Assembly: GCF_037325665.1 (NCBI RefSeq)
Contig: NC_090261.1
Coordinates: 61,304,815 to 61,368,814 of the forward strand
Direction of reading: 5' to 3'
Length of the DNA stretch: 64,000 bases
Source: Littorina saxatilis
Lineage: Eukaryota > Mollusca > Gastropoda > Littorinimorpha > Littorinidae
Under the pieces are notes generated by a model. It saw only the letters and a list, made by a program, of their open reading frames with translations. It had not been told where the DNA came from and did not search any database. Positions 56,682 to 64,000 of this stretch are shown piece by piece. The translations under genes were made by a program, and so were the position numbers. Every line of letters starts with the position of its first letter. Position 1 is the stretch's first letter.

Positions 56682-56692
56682 GTGTGTGTGTG
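56461..56692. repeat. (TG)n microsatellite, two blocks
   Basis: TG runs at about 56461-56546 and 56616-56692, separated by TCTG and GGTT variants. Confidence 0.95.
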
Positions 56693-57533
56693 TTTACAAG
56701 AATGATAAAACTTGCATCTGGACAATAACACGAGGAAAATATTGATTGCCTCTCTAGACCCACCCTCCTCAACACTCATCTCCAACCACAACCATCCCAA
56801 AATTTAAATGATGAATTCTCTGTCAAGTTAAAAAAACCAAAAAACAATGTCATACTCATAGTAAGGTTTTTCTTGCACTTGTGAATATATCATTTTTGTG
56901 GTAGACCATTGTTTATTCCAGTCAGAAGCTTAATTGTTTAATCACATAAACCTGATTTATTTTGTTAGCACTCTCAGTTGGAGATTTAAGCACATTCGCT
57001 ATTATATTTAATACAAACCGTTAGAAAATACTTCCATAAAAAATACAAACAGTTAATAATGTCAATAAAAATATGTCCATAAACAAGTTCCACACTTAGT
57101 GGGTTGTTGAAACTATAGAATAAAGGGAACACTGAGTTAATATAAAATAACCTATAAAAATGATATATTATAATTATATTCATGTACAGTACCCGGCAAA
57201 GGAACTGCGCCACTGTTAAAAGTGATTTTTTTGTCATTTTCAATTTGATGTAAAATATGAACCAGAAATGGTCTTCAAAAAGAGAAATAGATTGGTACAG
57301 GATATTTTACTGGCTGTAGGATAAGTGCATGGTTTTAATTATTGTCTTCTTTTGCCTCTTCATAAATTGTGTAAAACAAGGTATCTGTACCTTCCCTGGT
57401 TCAAATTTTGCAACAAATTGAAAACAATATATGTTCAATTAAGCTGTCAGTGTCACTTACAGACTGTATTCACAACATTTCTGGCTAAAATATTAGGCAA
57501 AAAAAAAAAAAAGAAGGTTTGTTTTCAATAACA
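56693..57533. other. Unannotated AT-rich stretch
   Basis: No supported gene or repeat. Confidence 0.4.
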
Positions 57534-57823
57534 AGGCCAAAAAGTCGGGTTGGTAGGTGCATGGGTTACATTTTAATATTTATTTAATTTATTTTATTGA
57601 AGTTTCTTTTTTTATTAACACAGACACACATGGCTTATTATTGGCTGGAAATCAGTTGAGCTGTGTCCCGTGAATGTCAGAGAAGATAAACTTTCCTTGT
57701 AAATTAAGTGCAAACAAATTGCGTTTAATAATTTTTTGGAAAGGTCCAAAAAAGTTCTAGGTTTGGGAGGAAAAAATAGGGTCGTTCCAGGAATCGGAAA
57801 CATTGAATATTTTTTGGTGGCCT
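57534..57823. mobile_element. Diverged MITE related to 31541-31672
   Basis: AGGCCAAAAAGTCGGGTTGG at the left and ATATTTTTTGGTGGCCT at the right, with AAAATAGGGTCGTT inside. Confidence 0.5.
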
Positions 57824-58038
57824 GAGAGTGAGAGTTACACTAGTTTTACACTGCTAACAAGATTTTACAGCTCCATTCTGAATTGTATAGAAATTGTGTG
57901 TGTTTATTTCAATATTTGGTAGTGTTTGTGTTTATAATATGTGTGCGTGTTTATGTGTGTGAGTGTCACTGTGTGTGTGTGTGTTTGATAACTGTGTCAT
58001 CATTCTATACAAATGTCATCAGATATGTCATCATATAT

Positions 58039-58100
58039 CTTTCTTTCTTTATTTGGTGTTTAACGTCGTTTTCAACCACGAAGGTTATATCGCGACGGGG
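58039..58100 (-). mobile_element. Family S retroposon, strongly 5'-truncated
   Basis: The last about 62 bp of the family, with the target duplication GTCATCATATAT on both sides (58027-58038 and 58100-58111, sharing one base with the element). Confidence 0.75.
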
Positions 58101-58316
58101 TCATCATATATAATTGTTTTCTCAATAACTATAGGCAGGTTTCATGGTATTAGGCCATTTTGATAGTCTCAGATTTGCTTAGTCTTTTAAATCCATATCT
58201 GTGAGAATCTGCTGTATTTGTTGTATTAACATGCAAACTAGTTGTTGTTTAAATACTTTTTTGAAAATAAAAGTTGAAATTTTTTATAATGTGTTTATTT
58301 ATGTGCGTGTGAATGG

Positions 58317-59130
58317 TGGCGATCGTCAAAATACGGACGGATGAATTTACTTTTGCCACAGCATCACTAAACAAAGAACTAAATTCCAACACACACATGC
58401 ACAAGTATCAATGCTGTGGTGGTTGAGAGTGCCAGAACACATTGAAATGATTGTTTTTCAACAACAATCGATATCCATAACACAAATTCTAACTTATACT
58501 AGCTCCGCAAAAAAAATGTATGGGGATTCGGATCTGTCCGTCCGCATAGCGATATCAAGAGCATCGAAACTAATTGTGATTTCACAGGACAAAAACACAA
58601 GTTTACCTAATTTTGTATACTGTAAATACAAGTTTGTGCACCCTTGAAGTGAGTTATAATGTTGCCGAGGTCAATTTGCCCTTGATCGAGGCACGGTGAC
58701 CCGAGTTTCAAAGTTGCGATCCTGTCCGTCTAAACAATGTAACGATCGCCACATTTTTCTTTTCATTCAAAAACTAACCGTTTGGGGAGGAAGTGACCTC
58801 ACGTTGTTTTACGTTGACGCTCGCGCTCGACAGAAAAAGACCGCAACAGTTTTTCAGTTAAAAAAATCGCAAAGTAATTACATTTTCTGAGGTTTTCTAG
58901 TGTCCGTCTAGTAACAATCGCCACTCTAGCGATCGCCACTGAGTGTTAAAGTCACATTTAACTCCATTTTCGACTGTTTTAAGAAACTATTTTGACGCTC
59001 AATCGTCACGTTTCAGTGTCGAAACACGTACTGTGCATTTGCAATCAGCCGGTGTGTCCAAACTGAAATGCGAGTGATGCCTCGATTTGTGGCGATCGCT
59101 CACGTGGTTGACGGACAGAAATACCTTCTT
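58317..59130. repeat. Region with repeated GGCGATCG words
   Basis: GGTGGCGATCG, AACGATCGCCAC, AGCGATCGCCACT and GTGGCGATCGC occur in both orientations, together with CGGACGGATG, GTCCGTC and GACGGACAG. This suggests a TIR element or nested pair, but clear ends were not found. Confidence 0.45.
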
Positions 59131-59351
59131 AGGGGGTAGGGGAACAGTTACTCCTCCATACAATAATGGTGTTTACAAATGATTGCAAACTTGTCTCTTT
59201 ATAAACTGTTCAGACATGTCTTCTCTTCAATAATTTTCAGTTTTGCTCGGTTTGTTAATCAGGAGCACCCTGCAGTAAATGTTTCATCTGTGACAATGCT
59301 CGAAATGTTGACGTAATTCCAATGCCCATATCCTTCTCTTGTTACCTCATC

Positions 59352-59649
59352 TAGCCAAAACCATTGAAGATAGAAAGACATTTATTGAACAAACTAGATG
59401 CACAACACCAGTCTTAACACGTTTTGGTCTTACATGTATATGAAAATATTGATGGCCATGGAATGGTTTGAAAAAAAAGACGGTTTTTTCCTTCAAAACG
59501 GTCTATGTCTGCCGGAAGTCGTATTTTTTCAAACCATTCATTTGAGAATCAATATTTTGATGTACATACAAGAACAAAACTTGTTAAGAATGATGTGGGG
59601 CATATTTTTTGTTCAATAAATGTCTTTCTATCTTCAACGGTTTTGGCTA
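59352..59649. mobile_element. Full-length foldback (MITE), about 298 bp
   Basis: TAGCCAAAACCATTGAAGAT and the inverse ATCTTCAACGGTTTTGGCTA start an inverted repeat that continues through AAAGACATTTATTGAACAAA to a centre near 59500 (GGTTTGAAAA / TTTTCAAACC). Confidence 0.82.
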
Positions 59650-60106
59650 TATGAGCTATATGCATGCATAGGATGACCGTATTGCTTTTTTTGCGTTTTC
59701 AGGGTATGCCGCTTTGCGCCTGGTTTTTAGATATGAATAAGGACCAGGACTATAAAAAAATTTACTGTTTTTAGTTGTAACAAACTCACTTTGTTGGAAA
59801 AACATGTCCTTTGAATTGTGTGCCAACATTTATTTTGTAGAATTTGAGTGTGTAAATAGTAAATTGCTGAACACAATACTGTGAAACCTGCCTATAGTGG
59901 AACTGCATAATTATGACCACCACTGACCAAGTGATTTTCCCACCAGAGTTCGTAGTATTTCCCCACGATTGTGCAACTCAAGAAATTTCACGAGGATTTA
60001 TCGAGAAATGTCTCCCGCTCACACTGTACAGATGAATCAGGCAAAAACGACCACAGTATAACAGATACAGCTGAATGTCGTTCGCTTGATTAGTTGAATA
60101 TTACAA
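59650..60106. other. Unannotated stretch
   Basis: No supported feature before the LINE 3' end. Confidence 0.45.
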
Positions 60107-62213
60107 AACTTGAACTTGAACTTGAACTTGCGATGTTTAAGGCCTTAGGCCTGTTCATCGATCCTGTCGAATAGTACTCCAATAACACTTTTGTTGGTGG
60201 CATGCGCGGGCGGTTATTGGTAGCACGTTGGCGAGAATTTCTCTGGTCTGTCTGCCCAGAAATTGTCCAGCCTTCCTTTGAAACTGTTCACTGATGGTGC
60301 TGTCACAACTGTTTCTGGCAGACTGTTCCAGTGAGGAATCACCCTTTCTGCGAAGAAGCAGCTCCGAACGTTCAGCCTACAAAATGGTTTGTACAACTTG
60401 AGGCTGTTTCCCCTAGTGTCTTTGGTTTCGGTCAGCTGGAAATTCGGGTTGCCTGTGTCGTAGATCCCATGCATATACTTGTAGAGGTCGATCATGTCAC
60501 CTCGGAGACGCCTGTGTTCGAGACTCGGTAGTTTGAGTACAGCAAGTCGTTCTGGGTAAGTTTTCTCACTGAGAGCCGATATCAGTTTGGTAGCCCTTCT
60601 CTGTACGTCCTCTATTTCCTTGCACAGCAGTTTCTGCTGTGGCTGCCATACTGAATGCCCATATTCAAGGATTGGCCTGACAAGACTCTTGTAGAGTTGT
60701 ACAAACACCTCCCTATCCAGATGCTCAAACGATCTCCTGATGATGCCTAAGGTTTTGTTTGCCTTCGCAGTTGCTTGTGCAACATGTCCCTTGAAACTCA
60801 GGCGATTGTCTACAAGTACACCAAGGTCTTTCTCCGTTTCGCTTTCTTCTAGAGTGATGCTAACCTCCTCACCACTTTCGGATCTCCCTTTCATGTGATA
60901 GCTGGTCTCTGTGTGTTGTTTGCCTAGCTTAAGGACACTACACTTCTTTGGGTGGAACTTGAGGAGCCAGTTGTCAGACCACTCTTGTAGCTTGTCCAGA
61001 TCTTCCTGCATGACAACAGGTCCTGAGGGCACGTCAGTACGTGTATATAGCTTGGTGTCGTCAGCAAACAACTTCACAGAGCTGGTGACTTGGCTAGGCA
61101 AGTCGTTTATGTACAGGGTGAAGAGCAGAGGGCCCAATACACTTCCCTGGGGGATTCCACTGGTGACTGGCGCTTTGTCTGAGTGTGTACCGTTCACAAT
61201 CACTTGCTGATGCCTGTCCGCTAGAAAGTTGCGTATCCAGTTAAGGACGTTACCATGAATTCCATGCGCTTCAACCTTCGCGATCAGTCTTGCATGTGGA
61301 ACAGTGTCGAATGCCTTCATGAAGTCCATGTAAACTATGTCAACACTGCCTCCTTCATCTAGAATCTTTGTCCAATCATCCAATGCCTCAAGAAGATGGG
61401 TCACACATGACCTCCCTTGCACAAACCCATGCTGATTCTCACAGATGAGATTGTTTGACCTCAGGTGATCATTTACTGCCTCTCTGACAAGGGTTTCCAT
61501 AGCTTTGCATAAGATGCATGTCAAGCTGACCGGACGATAGTTACTAGGCTCTGTTCGACTACCTTTCTTGAAAATCGGTGTCACATAAGCTTGTCGCCAG
61601 TCTTCTGGAATCTCACTGTTCTCCAACGACAGTCTGAATAGTCTTGCAACCGGATATGCTAAAGACTCAGCTGTTTTAGCCAAGACACATGGGTTGATAC
61701 CATCCGGGCCTTGTGCCTTATCTGTCTTCAAACCAGAGAGCAGTTTCTTGACCTTTGCTACTGTGATCTCAAAGTTGTGGACTTCACTACCAAAGACATA
61801 GTGGGGGGGAGGTGGAATATTGTCTGTTGCTTCTTGGGTAAATACACTCTGAAAGAACTCATTCAGCACGTCCGCCTTTTCTTTGTCTGAAGAAGTTTTG
61901 TCACCATTAGTTTTCTTAAGATCTGCCACTCCAGTCCGACATTTTGTTTTGGATTTCACGTAAGACCAGAAGGCTTTGGGGTTTTGCTTTGAGCTAGCCG
62001 CTATTTCTGTCTCTAGATTTTTGGCTGCCTTTCGGCATGCCCACCTTGCTTGGTTGTTAGCTCTCTTGTATGCAGCTTTCTTCATTTCTGCTTCGGCCTT
62101 TTCAATTTTGCTAGGTGTCTTGTCATCCCCCTCCTTTACTTTGGATTCCCTGAATAGTCTATGTTTCTTACGCACAGCCTCAAGTGCCTTAGCATCCATC
62201 CATTTTTTTTCTT
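60107..62213 (-). mobile_element. CR1-like LINE, 5'-truncated, long ORF intact
   Basis: A non-LTR retrotransposon on the minus strand. Its 3' end is a short hexanucleotide array (CAAGTT-type, about 60109-60130) instead of poly(A), as in CR1/L2/RTE-type LINEs. The 5' part with the endonuclease is missing. The element lies upstream of the PPxY gene, or in its first intron if the distal start exon is used. Confidence 0.85.
60214..62199 (-). CDS. LINE reverse transcriptase ORF (661 codons, 5'-truncated)
   Basis: Contains the reverse transcriptase motifs in order: QGPDGINPCVL, EDWRQAYVTPIFKKG, NYRPVSLT, QHGFVQGRSC, VYMDFMKAFDTV, GIPQGSVLGPLLF, the catalytic FADDTKLY and LGVLVDNRL. A C-terminal region with SLVRPILEYGHSVWQP and RRATKLI follows, as in CR1/L2/jockey-type elements. 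No internal stop interrupts it, which suggests a young insertion. The endonuclease domain that would precede it is absent, so this copy alone is not a complete element. Confidence 0.92.
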   Translation of the reverse strand: MDAKALEAVRKKHRLFRESKVKEGDDKTPSKIEKAEAEMKKAAYKRANNQARWACRKAAKNLETEIAASSKQNPKAFWSYVKSKTKCRTGVADLKKTNGDKTSSDKEKADVLNEFFQSVFTQEATDNIPPPPHYVFGSEVHNFEITVAKVKKLLSGLKTDKAQGPDGINPCVLAKTAESLAYPVARLFRLSLENSEIPEDWRQAYVTPIFKKGSRTEPSNYRPVSLTCILCKAMETLVREAVNDHLRSNNLICENQHGFVQGRSCVTHLLEALDDWTKILDEGGSVDIVYMDFMKAFDTVPHARLIAKVEAHGIHGNVLNWIRNFLADRHQQVIVNGTHSDKAPVTSGIPQGSVLGPLLFTLYINDLPSQVTSSVKLFADDTKLYTRTDVPSGPVVMQEDLDKLQEWSDNWLLKFHPKKCSVLKLGKQHTETSYHMKGRSESGEEVSITLEESETEKDLGVLVDNRLSFKGHVAQATAKANKTLGIIRRSFEHLDREVFVQLYKSLVRPILEYGHSVWQPQQKLLCKEIEDVQRRATKLISALSEKTYPERLAVLKLPSLEHRRLRGDMIDLYKYMHGIYDTGNPNFQLTETKDTRGNSLKLYKPFCRLNVRSCFFAERVIPHWNSLPETVVTAPSVNSFKGRLDNFWADRPEKFSPTCYQ

Positions 62214-62371
62214 TTCTTCTTTTTACATTTACAGTTCGCGTGTTCTTCTTTCTGATGTTGGGAGAAATTTATATACAATGCAAAAAAATTAACGATTGCA
62301 TGTCCGGCAAGTCCAGCGAGACGGTCTCGGACTGTGATCATGAATGAATCATTGATTTAATCAGCATTTAC

Positions 62372-62438
62372 CTTCAATCACTGCAGACGACACTGCGGTC
62401 ACTGTGGATGGAATCACCTCCCCAGATGTTTTCCGCAT
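62372..62438 (-). CDS. Candidate first coding exon of the PPxY protein gene
   Basis: ATG at 62438 opens 22 codons (MRKTSGEVIPSTVTAVSSAV), ending with donor GAAG|GTAAAT, phase 1. The exon at 56301 begins in exactly the complementary phase and reads through to its own ATG, which would give a 626-codon protein. The acceptor there (CATCTGAG) has a poor pyrimidine tract, so the link is uncertain. Confidence 0.4.
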
Positions 62439-63131
62439 GATTGGCAGACTCACTAGGCATGCAGACGCACTGCCCAATAGTGAGCCATTAGCCGCAAGGC
62501 CCCTCCGGTTGCCAAAAGACTGACCACAAACATCGTCGTTTGTTTACACAGGCTAAAACCGGAAGTGAATGGCACAATTTGTAGACTTGACTAACCGACG
62601 TCATTCATTGCTGTTTGGGTCACCGAGTTGGCTCTTCAGTGTGGAAGGGAAAGAAAAAGGCTGCAAACAGAGACTATAGAGTATAGTCTCTGCTGCAACT
62701 ACAAGAAAAAGGATTGCGAGGATGTATATAAAGACATTTGTGTTTCAACCACGACAGCAAAGTTTTTTTTAACTATCGAGGACAGAAGGAGTTTGAGAAA
62801 TGGACTTTTGTACAAGGGAAATAATTCCCACAATATTTGCGTAAAAGAAAGAGTTAGCTCCCATCCTACCAGTAACTTCTGTTTACACTTCCGCTCTGGC
62901 AACAAGCACGGCACCGACACAGGAAATTTGAGTCGCTGTAAAAAATCCGGATCAACAAGTTTATAATGCGAGTTTATGCCGTCTCTCATGAGTGCTATAC
63001 TAACGAAAATAGCTAATCCGTAAGGCAAGCGAACTCTACGCCATGTGACGCACACTTTAAGTTCTATGCTCGAGCTGCAAAATAAAAGCAGTGCACATCG
63101 GTGACACAAGAACACAAGGTGACAAGCTACG
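62439..63131. promoter_or_regulatory. Probable divergent promoter region
   Basis: About 690 bp between the candidate minus-strand start at 62438 and the plus-strand start at 63132. No repeat was recognised. A bidirectional promoter is an inference from gene orientation only; no TATA box is assigned. Confidence 0.35.
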
Positions 63132-63578
63132 ATGTCGGGCGAGGCGACGACTGCCTCTCTTCACCCTGATGGGGACAAGGGAGGGGGAGAAGGAGAAGGA
63201 GACAGAAGAATAAACGAGGAAACAAGCGCTCAAACGCAAGAACACAGAAATGGAGAAAACATCCAAGGGCTCAACACCACTCCACACGAGGAAGAAAGTG
63301 GGGGTTTCACCATTCATGTCTTTATTCCTTACTGGTTGTGCTGTTGTCTAGCAGTTTTGCCCATACTGATAGGCGTGTTTATAGTGCTTTTGGCCATGAT
63401 TGTTAGAGTCCCACAGGCTGACGTTGAAGGCTGGATGCATGAGGTGGAGGAGCGAGTTGGCCAGCCTGGGATTGACGTGTTTCAAAGTTACGACCTCAAC
63501 CGTGATGGCTATATGTCCATCTACGAGTTTGAGCCGCTCATTCCTCACCTGAAAAATCTGTCTATTCTGCTTGATCAG
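63132..63578 (+). CDS. Membrane-anchored EF-hand protein, first exon (selenoprotein N-like), partial
   Basis: 149 codons from ATG at 63132 to donor CAG|GTAGGT, phase 0; the rest lies beyond the right edge. Residues 1-58 are polar and probably disordered. 68-92 is one transmembrane segment (CCCLAVLPILIGVFIVLLAM). 121-132 is a canonical EF-hand loop, DLNRDGYMSIYE, with Asp at 1, Asn at 3, Asp at 5, Gly at 6 and Glu at 12. A short cytosolic N-terminus, one signal-anchor and then a single EF-hand is the start of selenoprotein N, an ER-membrane calcium-sensing redox protein. The resemblance of FQSYDLNRDGYMSIYEFEP to the vertebrate EF-hand supports this, but the diagnostic UGA (Sec) codon is not in the window. 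Another EF-hand membrane protein is possible. Confidence 0.6.
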
Positions 63579-64000
63579 GTAGGTTGAAAAGAGCTTGTGT
63601 TGATAGTTGTTGTGTGTAAAAGAAAGTTGTTTGAATATTTTTTGTGGTCATTAAATGGTTTTCATGTTTAATTATATTTAAACTACACAAAAAGATCATT
63701 ACACAGAAAGAATTATTCAAAGAACACAGGGAAATAATGAAAAAGCACAGTTTTATTGTTTTGTCTGATTAGTCACCCATGTTCAGCATGAGTATGTTTG
63801 GCAGTTATTATTGTTAAGGTTCTGGTTTTCATCATTGGAAATGGAATGAAAAACTCCATGGAATACAGTGGAACCTCCCTTTTACAACCTTCAAAAATGT
63901 AAGAAAATCAGGTCTTAAAAAGAGGCGAAGCCTTCAAGGCTCACGTAAGAAATCGACAAACAGTAACACAAACTCAATCACTCCGTCGCACATACACACA
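63579..64000. other. Start of the next intron
   Basis: AT-rich intron sequence. AACCTCCCTTTTACAACCTTC near the end resembles a dispersed repeat but cannot be classified. Confidence 0.4.

Overview
The window looks like animal nuclear DNA. Its genes have many phase-compatible introns, vertebrate-like domain architectures and dense SINE, LINE, MITE and minisatellite content. The protein families and the tRNA-headed SINEs with AAG or CAAA tails suggest a lophotrochozoan, most likely a gastropod mollusc; I cannot name the species from sequence alone. No bacterial, CRISPR or rRNA features are visible.

Four host genes can be supported. (1) Plus strand, 1724-28632: a 13-exon gene for a leucine-rich-repeat plus EF-hand protein of the LRRC74A/B type, 1249 codons as modelled here. 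It has a long acidic disordered N-terminus and a long basic C-terminal tail. All exon phases close when only one copy of the two EF-hand exons is used. (2) Minus strand, 37751-30505: a 7-coding-exon TRIM gene (RING, two B-boxes, coiled coil, C-terminal beta-propeller-like strand repeats), 696 codons, convergent with gene 1. (3) Minus strand, 56301 (possibly 62438) to 51166: a two-pass membrane protein with PPxY motifs and a large proline-rich cytoplasmic tail, TMEM171-like in layout. (4) Plus strand from 63132, running off the right edge: the first coding exon of a membrane-anchored EF-hand protein resembling selenoprotein N, divergent from gene 3.

Region by region: 1-542 is a 71-bp satellite. 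1340-1762 holds a 124-bp tandem repeat of the gene 1 start region. 2.9-28.6 kb is gene 1 with introns full of minisatellites (33, 12 and 36 bp units), MITEs, SINEs and a non-autonomous LTR retrotransposon (11421-14649). A 200-N scaffold gap at 22001-22200 sits exactly between two nearly identical 4.8-kb segments, which is best read as unmerged overlapping contig ends. 28.6-30.5 kb is the convergent intergenic stretch. 30.5-37.8 kb is the TRIM gene, preceded by a 2.8-kb array of a 42-bp unit. 41-51 kb is repeat-rich and gene-poor. 51-63 kb holds gene 3, with an antisense LINE fragment and a SINE in one intron and a long CR1-like LINE (60107-62213) upstream.

The most unusual feature is at 6816-7659. 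A 33-bp minisatellite has copied the intron-exon junction of an LRR exon about 22 times, giving an array of potential in-frame 3' splice sites, each adding an 11-residue half-LRR.
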